5,848 bases of DNA from an uncultured Micrococcaceae bacterium (lineage in GTDB: Bacteria; Actinomycetota; Actinomycetes; Actinomycetales; Micrococcaceae): NCBI GenBank assembly GCA_937896705.1, contig CALBOC010000213.1:1-5848 (forward strand), written 5' to 3'. This document shows, one piece after another, positions 1 to 5,641 of the stretch. The notes below the pieces were generated by a model, which had not been told where the DNA came from, did no database searches, and saw only the letters and a list, made by a program, of their open reading frames with translations. The position numbers were made by a program, and so were the translations under genes. Positions within the stretch are counted from its first letter, which is position 1, and the number at the start of each line of letters is the position of its first letter.

Positions 1-25
1 TTGGTGACGGGTTATTGTTGTCTCC

Positions 26-33
26 GGAAGGAG
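26..33 (+). promoter_or_regulatory. Ribosome binding site of the GAF-ANTAR gene
   Basis: GGAAGGAG lies 7 bases before the ATG at 41 and fixes that start. The 25 bases to its left are too few to identify a promoter. Confidence 0.8.
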
Positions 34-40
34 CCCCGTC

Positions 41-772
41 ATGGATACCACTTCGGCACGTATATCAGCCGCAGAACAGCTGCATGAACTATTGGCAACG
101 GATCAGGAGATCGTTGATTTTCTCGACGACCTCGCCGCAGTAGCGGCCCTGGAAATGTCCGTTGAGTTTCCCGTGTTATGCGGGGTCATCTTAGGCCGAG
201 AGAAACGCGGCAGCGTTGCTGGCAGCAGCAGCGAAGAAGCCAAGATGCTCGATGAGATTCAGGCGGGCTTCGATAACGGTCCGTGTTTAGAAGCCCAACG
301 AACTCACAGTCTTATACGCGTCAGCGAGGTTGAGGACGAAACCCGGTGGCCCGAGTACATGGCTGTGGTTCGCGAACAAGGTCTTCGCAGTGTACTAGCT
401 GTTCCGCTGGAATTAGATAGCACAGCAAAAGCTGCCATGAACTTTTATACCACCGTCCCGGATGCGTTCCATACCAGAGAGATTGAGCTCGCCCAGCTGT
501 TCGCCGAGCTGGTCTCCAAAGCCCTGCGGGTAGCCTTACGGATTGCCAAACATAGTGAAGCTGCAGAAGATCGCCGAAAAGCCATGGAATCCCGGACCGC
601 TATTGACGTGGCCGTCGGAATTATTATGGCCCAGAATCGGTGCAGTCAAGATGAAGCGTTTGAAATTTTGACGAGGGTCTCGTCGAATCGCAATATTAAA
701 CTGCGCAAACTGGCTGAAGATTTGATCGCATCAATCGGTCAGGACGCGCCGACGACCGCTTTCGATGAATAA
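41..772 (+). CDS. GAF and ANTAR domain regulator (probable RNA-binding antiterminator)
   Basis: The 243-residue protein has a GAF sensor domain (about residues 30-165) and a C-terminal ANTAR domain (about 179-232). The GAF part contains DNGPCLEA (78-85) and SVLAVPLEL (117-125), both typical of the actinobacterial GAF-ANTAR family. The ANTAR part shows the family pattern IDVAVGIIMAQ (188-198) followed by SQDEAFEIL (202-210) and KLRKLAEDLI (220-229), with the conserved small residues A191, G193, A206 and A225. A charged helix (about 165-185) links the domains. ANTAR domains are known to bind paired hexaloop RNA hairpins and prevent transcription termination; GAF domains sense small ligands or redox state. 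A cytoplasmic signal-controlled antiterminator is therefore the best reading, but ligand and RNA target are unknown. The ATG is preceded by a strong ribosome binding site, GGAAGGAG at 26-33, with 7 bases of spacing. No histidine kinase is adjacent. Confidence 0.93.
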   Translation: MDTTSARISAAEQLHELLATDQEIVDFLDDLAAVAALEMSVEFPVLCGVILGREKRGSVAGSSSEEAKMLDEIQAGFDNGPCLEAQRTHSLIRVSEVEDETRWPEYMAVVREQGLRSVLAVPLELDSTAKAAMNFYTTVPDAFHTREIELAQLFAELVSKALRVALRIAKHSEAAEDRRKAMESRTAIDVAVGIIMAQNRCSQDEAFEILTRVSSNRNIKLRKLAEDLIASIGQDAPTTAFDE

Positions 773-945
773 TGCTTTTGGATAGTGCATCGTGACCACT
801 TGAGTTCAAACATTGCGTCGCAGGGCTAATTGGTCTGCAACTTTTCAGGCTGGTCAACAACGTGGCAGAAACGCGCCTAGCCATCGATGCAAAAGTCAGA
901 CAGTGGGACCCGTGACGAGTGGTATCTCCGCAGGTCAAGGTCTCA

Positions 946-965
946 ATACGAGGCGGACCTCGTGT
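946..965 (+). other. Short perfect hairpin upstream of the cupin promoter
   Basis: ACGAGG (948-953) and CCTCGT (958-963) pair around the tetraloop CGGA. Two further pairs outside (A946-T965 and a T-G wobble 947/964) give an 8-bp stem. No T-tract follows, so it is not a standard intrinsic terminator. It may instead be the end of the upstream transcript or a protein binding site. Confidence 0.4.
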
Positions 966-967
966 CA

Positions 968-996
968 TAGACATCGTCGCGGCCCGTCCCTATGCT
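968..996 (+). promoter_or_regulatory. Candidate housekeeping promoter for the cupin gene
   Basis: TAGACA (968-973, five of six against TTGACA) and TATGCT (991-996, four of six against TATAAT) are separated by exactly 17 bases. Transcription would start near 1003, giving a leader of about 58 bases before the cupin ATG. This rests on a consensus match only. Confidence 0.42.
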
Positions 997-1044
997 GGAA
1001 ATAGCGCCCCGTCCTCGAAAGCGGGCACGCTCCGAGTACCCAAC

Positions 1045-1051
1045 GGAAAGG
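1045..1051 (+). promoter_or_regulatory. Ribosome binding site of the cupin gene
   Basis: GGAAAGG ends 9 bases before the ATG at 1061 and supports that start over upstream alternatives. Confidence 0.7.
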
Positions 1052-1060
1052 TAACCAGAC

Positions 1061-1453
1061 ATGACAGACCACGGACCGGAACCTTATGTTGTCAATATCG
1101 AAGAAGCTACGCTAGCCAACGACAAGTACCGTTCGACAGTGTGGACGGGCACCAACATCCAGTTGACGGTCATGTCGATTCCCGTAGGTGAAGACATCGG
1201 TTTGGAAGTCCACCCGGACCATGACCAGTTCCTCCGCTTGGAACAGGGCAAAGGACGGGTCCAGATGGGACCGGCAGAAGATCGGTTGGACTACGAGAAA
1301 GAAGTTGAAGACGACTGGGTCATTTTCGTTCCGGCAGGCAAATGGCACAACGTCACCAACATTGGTGACGAGCCCATGAAGGTCTATGCCATCTACGGGC
1401 CCGCCCACCACGAGCATGGCACCGTCCACGAGACAAAACAGGACGCGGAATAA
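1061..1453 (+). CDS. Small single-domain cupin protein (COG0662-like)
   Basis: The 130-residue protein is one beta-barrel cupin with little else. Cupin motif 1 is seen as GLEVHPDHDQFLRLEQGKG (47-65). Likely metal ligands there are E49 or H51 with H54 and Q56; a glutamine stands where many cupins have glutamate. Motif 2 is PAGKWHNVTN (91-100) with H96. The charged tail contains several histidines (H116, H117, H119, H123) that could add to metal binding. Proteins of this type resemble the cupin half of mannose-6-phosphate isomerases, but a lone domain of this length is not enough to assign an enzyme, and the substrate is unknown. It is probably cytoplasmic, as no signal peptide is visible. It appears to be transcribed alone, from the promoter near 968-996 to the hairpin at 1469-1500, and it converges with the MFS gene. 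Confidence 0.93.
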   Translation: MTDHGPEPYVVNIEEATLANDKYRSTVWTGTNIQLTVMSIPVGEDIGLEVHPDHDQFLRLEQGKGRVQMGPAEDRLDYEKEVEDDWVIFVPAGKWHNVTNIGDEPMKVYAIYGPAHHEHGTVHETKQDAE

Positions 1454-1468
1454 CTTTTCCAAAGCACA

Positions 1469-1500
1469 CGGGGCCTGAACGCTAAGTTATTCGGGCCCCG
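1469..1500. terminator. Hairpin between convergent cupin and MFS genes, likely shared terminator
   Basis: Arms 1469-1479 (CGGGGCCTGAA) and 1490-1500 (TTCGGGCCCCG) form an 11-bp stem with a single T-G wobble and a 10-base loop. It starts 16 bases after the cupin stop codon and 17 bases beyond the MFS stop codon. On neither strand does a T-tract follow directly, so it is a strong stem without the classic tail. The position makes a two-way terminator, or a block to 3' exonucleases, the likely role. Confidence 0.65.
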
Positions 1501-1516
1501 TCGCTGTGTGGTGAGA

Positions 1517-2860
1517 TCAGTTTTTCGAAGGTTCTGCGGATACCTCAGGGAGCCGGGCACTGACAACGACTCCGGCCAGCCCGGTCGCCGATAGGAATAG
1601 CAGGGCGGCAAAAATATGCAGCATCGCTAACAATGAGCTGATGCCACCGACGATCAGCAGTACGATCCCCAGGACGGTATTGGATACTGCGACGTAGGTG
1701 GTACGTTGGTCGCCTTCTGCCATGTCAACGAGATAGGTCTTGCGGCCGACTCGGATTCCGGTATGCATCAGCGTCAACGCGAGATATACGACGATGAACA
1801 CCAGATTGGCCACCGCCCCGTGCTGCAGGAAATCAGGGATTGCCGCCACCGCGACGATAAGGATCACTACGCTGGATGCGACACCTGCGCCGAGCGTCAT
1901 GAGACGTTTGCTGGATTTATCCGCCATCGGGCCAAAGATCCTGCCGCCAATCAGCGCGGCCAGACCCGAGGCGAGGATAAACCCACCGAGCCCAGCGAGG
2001 CTATCGGCCCCGTATTGGATCGAAAGAGTGACCACAAACGGTGGGCTCAGCGATGACACCAACAGCAAACTCCGAGCAATGACGAAGTGGCGAAAGGGCT
2101 GGTCTTCGCGCAACAGTCCAAACATGTCACCGAGCGTGCTGTTGCGATCCGGCCCCTGTTGACCCTTCTGTGAATCATTCGGCTCTGGCTGTGGTTCACG
2201 AATGGTGGCATATACCAGGGCGACACCCACCCACAGGGCCGCGCCGGCCGCCAGTAACCAAGCCAGCTGAACGCTGGACAGTTCTGCTCCACCAAAGAAC
2301 CGAATCCCCAGCCCCAAGGTAATGGCCACGATGCCAGCCGCTGTGGTGGCGAGCCCGTTGATTTGGCCGCGTTCGCCCTTGGGCACGGTACGACCTTGCA
2401 CATCTTTGGAGGCAATCGATGTAAGACAACGACCTAACGAGAAGATCGTCAATGCAAGCAGGATACCCACCCCGGCGACCAGACCTTCAGTAAGCGCTGC
2501 CGTCAGCGCCATGGCACCGACCGAGGCGGCCTGGATCATAGCCCCGGTGATATATACCCATTTGCGGTATCGCGCTCGCAGCACCAGCGGAGTGAAAAAC
2601 GCCTGTGGCAGCATTGAGCCGGATTCGCGAATCGGAACCAACAGGCCCGTGAGTGCTGCTGGCACGCCCAGGGTCGCAAATAACCACGGCAACACGGTGG
2701 CCGCATTGACCATTTGATCGCCCGAGGACTGCAGGGCATTGGCTGAAATGATGCGCAGGCCGTTGGCGGGCAGGTGCTTGCGCGCTTCCGCAGGCATAGC
2801 CGCTTCCCGCTCCGGGTTGCGCTTCATCAGCGTCGAATAGAGTCTGTCTGTAATGCTCAC
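1517..2860 (-). CDS. Major facilitator superfamily transporter (probable efflux pump)
   Basis: The 447-residue protein is hydrophobic throughout, with about twelve predicted membrane helices in two halves. A polar, proline- and glutamine-rich cytoplasmic loop joins the halves (about 221-255). GGRIFGPMADKSSKRLM (305-321) fits MFS motif A in the loop between helices 8 and 9. The matching loop in the first half (LVLRARYRKW, 92-101) is degenerate. The N-terminus (about 1-30) is charged and cytoplasmic. It acts in the cytoplasmic membrane; the substrate cannot be read from sequence. The GTG at 2858-2860 is the first possible start after an in-frame stop two codons upstream, but it lacks a visible ribosome binding site. 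ATG codons at residues 12 and 22 are alternatives, the latter preceded by purine-rich GGAGCGGGAAG. The TetR gene just upstream on the same strand suggests ligand-induced export. Confidence 0.9.
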   Translation of the reverse strand: MSITDRLYSTLMKRNPEREAAMPAEARKHLPANGLRIISANALQSSGDQMVNAATVLPWLFATLGVPAALTGLLVPIRESGSMLPQAFFTPLVLRARYRKWVYITGAMIQAASVGAMALTAALTEGLVAGVGILLALTIFSLGRCLTSIASKDVQGRTVPKGERGQINGLATTAAGIVAITLGLGIRFFGGAELSSVQLAWLLAAGAALWVGVALVYATIREPQPEPNDSQKGQQGPDRNSTLGDMFGLLREDQPFRHFVIARSLLLVSSLSPPFVVTLSIQYGADSLAGLGGFILASGLAALIGGRIFGPMADKSSKRLMTLGAGVASSVVILIVAVAAIPDFLQHGAVANLVFIVVYLALTLMHTGIRVGRKTYLVDMAEGDQRTTYVAVSNTVLGIVLLIVGGISSLLAMLHIFAALLFLSATGLAGVVVSARLPEVSAEPSKN

Positions 2861-2917
2861 GAGTCAAACAGTAATGCGCGCGGACTCGTTTCACTAGGAA
2901 GGTTAGGCGACCCTGTG

Positions 2918-2935
2918 CGTTACCCGAGTGTTACG
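2918..2935. promoter_or_regulatory. Candidate operator between the TetR and MFS genes
   Basis: The 18 bases CGTTACCCGAGTGTTACG form an imperfect palindrome: six of nine base pairs match, and the outer three, CGT and ACG, are perfect. It lies in the 101-base gap between the repressor gene and the transporter gene, a normal place for a TetR-family operator. No convincing -35/-10 pair was found beside it. Confidence 0.3.
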
Positions 2936-2961
2936 GTCCACAGGTGAGGAGGCCATGATCC

Positions 2962-3555
2962 CTAGTCTTTGCTGATCAGCGGCCAAATAAGTGTTACGAC
3001 GGCGTCAGCCCAGTCGTGGTTGAGCTCACCCTCCCCGGCGCTGCGCAAAATCATTCCGCCGTAAATCAGATCGACGACCAGGGTGTAGTCAATATCTTCG
3101 CGTAACACACCGGCTTCAACGCCGCGCTCAAAATACTTTACGGCCTCGGCGATTTGGGGAGTGAACAGCTGATGACGGACGCGCTGCATAAAATCGTCTC
3201 GGCTTGCAAGCAGTGTGCCGATGGCTTCGAGCCCCAGGTGTTCTTCCAGGGTGCTGACGCCTCGGCGCAGCGTGGCTGCCAATCCCTCTGGTGTGGTCGG
3301 CGCTTCATCCGTCTCTTTCGGAGTGGAAGAAAAATGCCGCGCGACCGCGTCAAAGAGTTCTTCACGGGTTTGATACCGGCGATACAGCGTGGTCTTCGCG
3401 ACGCCTGACTCTGCGGAGACCGCACTAAAGGTGACGTTGTGGGGACCCTTGTTCAGGGCGATATCGAGAACGGTGGCCGCAATTTTTTCATCTGTCAGTC
3501 GGCGGCGCCGTTCGTTGCGTGTTTCAGTGGGTGCTACCAATTCTGCTTGGGTCAC
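2962..3555 (-). CDS. TetR/AcrR family transcriptional repressor
   Basis: The 197-residue protein has the usual length and layout of the family. The N-terminal DNA-binding domain (about 20-68) contains a clear helix-turn-helix: VTFSAVSAESGVAKTTLYRRY (41-61), then TREELFDAV, the start of helix 4. The C-terminal ligand and dimer domain (about 75-197) is all-helical and not assignable to a ligand class. It begins with GTG at 3553-3555, preceded by purine-rich GAGAAAGAG about 4 bases away. It is probably a cytoplasmic repressor of the MFS transporter encoded next on the same strand, and perhaps of itself. In this arrangement a ligand, often a substrate of the pump, releases the repressor. The target is inferred from position only. 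Upstream it is insulated from the SPW genes by the terminator at 3613-3641. Confidence 0.93.
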   Translation of the reverse strand: MTQAELVAPTETRNERRRRLTDEKIAATVLDIALNKGPHNVTFSAVSAESGVAKTTLYRRYQTREELFDAVARHFSSTPKETDEAPTTPEGLAATLRRGVSTLEEHLGLEAIGTLLASRDDFMQRVRHQLFTPQIAEAVKYFERGVEAGVLREDIDYTLVVDLIYGGMILRSAGEGELNHDWADAVVTLIWPLISKD

Positions 3556-3612
3556 AATTCTCTTTCTCTAGGTTTCTTCTCATCGTATCTCGCTGATGTC
3601 TTTGTGGGAATG

Positions 3613-3641
3613 AAAAACGGTACCCCGCTCGGGGGTACCGT
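3613..3641 (-). terminator. Intrinsic terminator of the first SPW gene
   Basis: The arms ACGGTACCCC (3617-3626) and GGGGTACCGT (3632-3641) match perfectly over 10 bp around a 5-base loop. On the minus strand the stem is followed directly by five T residues (complement of 3613-3617, the last one overlapping the stem). It ends the transcript about 37 bases after the stop codon at 3678 and separates it from the TetR gene. Confidence 0.88.
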
Positions 3642-3677
3642 CTTCCTCCAGGAGCTACCCTCCTGCGTGTTTTACGC

Positions 3678-4127
3678 CTAGACACTTGCATTTGTCTTAG
3701 CGACACCAACATCGGTGTTGTTCTGACTCATAGCCACGGCGGCGAAGACGATCAGGGCGATACCAATGATCCATGCCGTCCATGCTGCTGCAGCGGCTGC
3801 GGCGAACCCGCCGAGCCATGGTGATAAGAAGACCACAGCACCAAGGATAATTTGTACCCATTCAGCCGATTTGGCCGAGGCGGTTCCTGCAGCCCAGAGT
3901 CCGACAACAATGGCCAGAATACCTAAGGTGACGAACCACCCTGCCGGAGCGCCTGCTGTCCACAGCGGAGCTAATGCCAGGTAGGCACCAAGTACGACGT
4001 TGACCCAGTCTTGCCATGGAGTCCACGGACGGACGGTGCTCACGGTAGTTGGTGCATCGACTGCGGAAGTCGTGGGGTCAGAAGAGTCGGTGCGAGTTAC
4101 TCGAACATCATTTCTATGTGTACTCAA
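3678..4127 (-). CDS. SPW-repeat membrane protein, copy 1
   Basis: The 149-residue protein has a polar, threonine-rich N-terminal tail (1-33) and four membrane helices (about 41-56, 62-81, 89-106, 114-133). The helices form two copies of the SPW repeat (Pfam SPW family): WQDWVNVVLGAYLALAPLW (38-56) and EWVQIILGAVVFLSPWLGGF (89-108). The second has the canonical SPW; the first reads APLW. The loop GAPAGWFVTLGI (59-70) is shared with both neighbouring paralogs. The function of the family is unknown. The start is a TTG (4125-4127) with a good ribosome binding site, AGAGGT, 7 bases before it. The resulting MSTHRND resembles the MSTNSTD start of copy 3, and no better start is close. It appears to be monocistronic, with an operator array upstream and a strong terminator downstream. 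Confidence 0.9.
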   Translation of the reverse strand: MSTHRNDVRVTRTDSSDPTTSAVDAPTTVSTVRPWTPWQDWVNVVLGAYLALAPLWTAGAPAGWFVTLGILAIVVGLWAAGTASAKSAEWVQIILGAVVFLSPWLGGFAAAAAAAWTAWIIGIALIVFAAVAMSQNNTDVGVAKTNASV

Positions 4128-4134
4128 AATCGTT

Positions 4135-4140
4135 ACCTCT
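4135..4140 (-). promoter_or_regulatory. Ribosome binding site that supports a TTG start
   Basis: On the minus strand AGAGGT lies 7 bases before the TTG of SPW copy 1. With no ATG or GTG in a suitable place, it decides the start. Copy 3 has the similar GAGGT 7 bases before its ATG. Confidence 0.75.
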
Positions 4141-4184
4141 TTCTCGTATCACGTTTGAATAGCTAGGTCTTGGTCTCTCAACCA

Positions 4185-4245
4185 GAACCACTACTTCTAG
4201 CGTAGCGCAACTATATTAGTAGCGCAACTCAAGGTGTAGCGTTGC
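4185..4245. promoter_or_regulatory. Array of four 17-bp-phased operator units before SPW copy 1
   Basis: On the + strand the 10-mers GAACCACTAC (4185-4194), GTAGCGCAAC (4202-4211), GTAGCGCAAC (4219-4228) and GTAGCGTTGC (4236-4245) start exactly 17 bases apart, separated by 7-base AT-richer spacers. The two middle copies are identical and differ from the palindrome GTAGCGCTAC at one position; the outer copies are weaker. The spacer 4212-4218 gives TAATATA on the minus strand and could hold the -10 element of the promoter, so a bound protein would overlap RNA polymerase. The regulator is not identified. Confidence 0.7.
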
Positions 4246-4338
4246 CCAAGTTTGAATCTGTGGGGGCGGGAGTCTGAGTGCAGCCCAGGGAGTGAAGTCC
4301 GGGGTGAGGTGAGCTCATGGTTCACCGTTCTTCGGCAG

Positions 4339-4370
4339 AAAAATAGCGGCGCCCCAACTGCGGCGCCGCT
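4339..4370 (-). terminator. Intrinsic terminator of the second SPW gene
   Basis: The arms AGCGGCGCC (4345-4353) and GGCGCCGCT (4362-4370) match perfectly over 9 bp with an 8-base loop. On the minus strand A and then five T residues follow the stem (complement of 4339-4344). It lies 35 bases after the stop codon of SPW copy 2. Confidence 0.85.
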
Positions 4371-4404
4371 TCTACGGAGGGAGATATTCAGTTAGGTCTA
4401 GTGT

Positions 4405-4836
4405 TTACGAATAGGCGTGCTTGCCCGAGGTGCTTCGGGTGCGTGGGTACGTGTCGCGGTTCATGCTCAAGGCCATTGCCGCGAAAATAATAAGACCTGA
4501 ACCCACGAGCCAGGCAGTCCAGGCGGCTGCTGCCGCGGAAACAAAACCAGCAACCCATGGCGATAAGATCAGTGCTGCGCCGAGAATGATCTGCACAGCT
4601 TCGGCAGGGGTGGACGATGCTGTGCCAGCGGCCCAAATGCCCGCCGCGGCGGCCAGGATACCCATGGTGACAAACCAGCCGGCCGGGGCGCCATTGGTCC
4701 AAAGAGGAGAGAGGGCTAGGTAGGCTCCAAGGACGACGTTGGCCCAGTCTTGCCACGGCTTCCAAGGTTCCACGTTGCTAACGGTTTTAGTTTCGTGCGA
4801 CGTGTTCTTCATCGTTCCGGTGGAATTGGCAGTCAT
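4405..4836 (-). CDS. SPW-repeat membrane protein, copy 2
   Basis: The 143-residue paralog of copy 1 has a shorter polar tail (1-23) and four helices (about 31-46, 52-71, 79-96, 104-123). Its two SPW repeats are WQDWANVVLGAYLALSPLW (28-46) and EAVQIILGAALILSPWVAGF (79-98). It is the closest relative of copy 1: PWxPWQDW, NVVLGAYLAL, GAPAGWFVT and VQIILGA are shared, as is an alanine-rich run ending in WTAW before helix 4. The C-terminal tail is basic and probably cytoplasmic. The start is ATG at 4834-4836. A perfect AGGAGG lies 13 bases upstream, which is rather far but is continued by AAAA. It probably sits in the cytoplasmic membrane; the role is unknown. It is its own transcription unit, with operator units upstream and a terminator downstream. 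Confidence 0.9.
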   Translation of the reverse strand: MTANSTGTMKNTSHETKTVSNVEPWKPWQDWANVVLGAYLALSPLWTNGAPAGWFVTMGILAAAAGIWAAGTASSTPAEAVQIILGAALILSPWVAGFVSAAAAAWTAWLVGSGLIIFAAMALSMNRDTYPRTRSTSGKHAYS

Positions 4837-4882
4837 GCTTGGTACTTTTCCTCCTAACGTTGCGCGCTGTGGAGTATCAACG

Positions 4883-4926
4883 AATTCGCTACTTTCAATG
4901 TAGCGCTACTTTCCTTGTAGTGTAAC
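4883..4926. promoter_or_regulatory. Array of three 17-bp-phased operator units before SPW copy 2
   Basis: On the + strand the units are AATTCGCTAC (4883-4892, right half matches), GTAGCGCTAC (4900-4909, perfect 10-bp palindrome) and GTAGTGTAAC (4917-4926), each 17 bases from the next. This is the same motif and period as before copy 1. The array lies 47-90 bases upstream of the start codon, in the promoter region. Confidence 0.68.
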
Positions 4927-5018
4927 AGTTGTGTTTGAAGTTCATGATGTCATAGCGACTCGAATTGCGGCTGCGAAAGCGGGATCACCTAGCGGTTTCC
5001 GGGAGGTGCTTTAACAGC

Positions 5019-5050
5019 AAAAGGCGGCACTCCGAAGTTGGAGCGCCGCT
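5019..5050 (-). terminator. Probable terminator of the third SPW gene
   Basis: The arms 5023-5033 (GGCGGCACTCC) and 5040-5050 (GGAGCGCCGCT) pair over 11 positions with one A-C mismatch and one G-T wobble around a 6-base loop. On the minus strand four T residues follow (complement of 5019-5022). It is weaker than the other two, but its arm GCGCCGCT matches that of the copy 2 terminator, which suggests common descent. Confidence 0.72.
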
Positions 5051-5066
5051 CGTGAAGGGCTAGGCG

Positions 5067-5588
5067 TTAGTAGCGCAGAGCTTCGGCGCGGACGCGACTA
5101 TTTGCCAGATCCTTGCGGTTTTGGACCATTGCCAAGATTGCTAACACGATGATGGCGGCGCCGGTAAACCATGCCGTGCCTGCCGCTATAGACGATGCCG
5201 TGCCTGCAGCGATAGATGGCCCAATAAATCCACCATATACGGGTGAGAAGAACAGCACGATACCAACGACCATGACGGTCCATTCAGCCGCGCTTGATGA
5301 GCCGCTAGCGGCAGCCCACAAGCCAGCAGCGACGGCCATTATGCCCAATGTGACAAACCAGCCTGCAGGTGCTCCCGGCATCCAAAGCGGGGTTGATGCC
5401 AGGAAGATGCCAAAACCGATGGTGGTCCAGTCCTGCCATGCGGTCCAAGGTTTCCTGCCTCCGCGAAGTGGAGAGAGTCTAGGGATCTCGTTCGGATGTG
5501 GGCGCGGACGCGTTTGGTTGATTGTATACGTGGAGCTTTCGGCTGTGCTGTGGGGCCTATCGAGTGTGTCGGTTGAATTCGTGCTCAT
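5067..5588 (-). CDS. SPW-repeat membrane protein, copy 3 (divergent)
   Basis: The 173-residue protein has a longer polar N-terminal tail (1-47, rich in Ser, Thr and Pro, with basic residues before the membrane) and four helices (about 54-69, 75-94, 102-118, 134-156). Repeat 1, WQDWTTIGFGIFLASTPLW (51-69), and GAPAGWFVTLGI (72-83) match copies 1 and 2. In repeat 2 the motif is SPVY (115-118), so the tryptophan is lost. The stretch before helix 4 is longer because of the 8-residue duplication SIAAGTAS/SIAAGTAW (125-140). The frame is open up to an ATG at 5640-5642, which would add 18 residues. I prefer the ATG at 5586-5588: it has GAGGT 7 bases before it, its MSTNSTD resembles copy 1, and the longer form would run into the operator region and lacks a ribosome binding site. 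The function is unknown. Confidence 0.88.
   Translation of the reverse strand: MSTNSTDTLDRPHSTAESSTYTINQTRPRPHPNEIPRLSPLRGGRKPWTAWQDWTTIGFGIFLASTPLWMPGAPAGWFVTLGIMAVAAGLWAAASGSSSAAEWTVMVVGIVLFFSPVYGGFIGPSIAAGTASSIAAGTAWFTGAAIIVLAILAMVQNRKDLANSRVRAEALRY
5170..5217 (-). repeat. 24-bp tandem duplication inside SPW copy 3
   Basis: Units 5170-5193 and 5194-5217 agree at 20 of 24 bases. The repeat is in frame and adds eight residues (SIAAGTAS then SIAAGTAW) just before the last membrane helix. Copies 1 and 2 have only one alanine-rich stretch there. Confidence 0.8.
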
Positions 5589-5595
5589 GGTCACT

Positions 5596-5600
5596 ACCTC
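5596..5600 (-). promoter_or_regulatory. Ribosome binding site choosing the start of SPW copy 3
   Basis: GAGGT on the minus strand lies 7 bases before the ATG at 5586-5588. The alternative ATG at 5640-5642 has no such signal. Confidence 0.72.
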
Positions 5601-5641
5601 ATCTCTACGTTGAGTACATTTTGGTGGCGCGGGAAGCACCA

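Larger units (their letters stand above)
773..1060. other. 288-base gap between the GAF-ANTAR and cupin genes
   Basis: No supported gene lies here. The sequence holds a hairpin at 946-965, a candidate promoter at 968-996 and the cupin ribosome binding site at 1045-1051. One + strand frame is open from 796 to the TGA at 913-915 and again beyond it, but it has no good start codon or ribosome binding site and I do not recognise the peptide. It could be a decayed gene or chance. I saw no clear pair of hexaloop hairpins of the kind ANTAR proteins bind. Confidence 0.5.

Noticed and set aside
696..974. Minus-strand open frame of 92 codons overlapping the end of the GAF-ANTAR gene
   Set aside because: The residue composition is not protein-like, there is no recognisable domain, and it overlaps a well-supported gene on the other strand.
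919..1191. Plus-strand open frame running into the cupin gene in another frame
   Set aside because: It overlaps the clear cupin gene by 131 bases, has no ribosome binding site, and its downstream part is low-quality shadow sequence.
3581..3598. CATC...GATG inverted repeat upstream of the TetR gene as an autoregulatory operator
   Set aside because: Only the outer four base pairs match; the inner ten bases do not pair.
5070..5079. GTAGCGCAGA, resembling the SPW operator motif
   Set aside because: It lies in the last codons of SPW copy 3 (LRY), matches imperfectly, and has no partner 17 bases away.
5113..5613. Plus-strand open frame of 166 codons opposite SPW copy 3
   Set aside because: It is antisense to a clear membrane protein gene, and similar antisense frames lie opposite copies 1 and 2. 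It is a by-product of their alanine- and glycine-rich codons.
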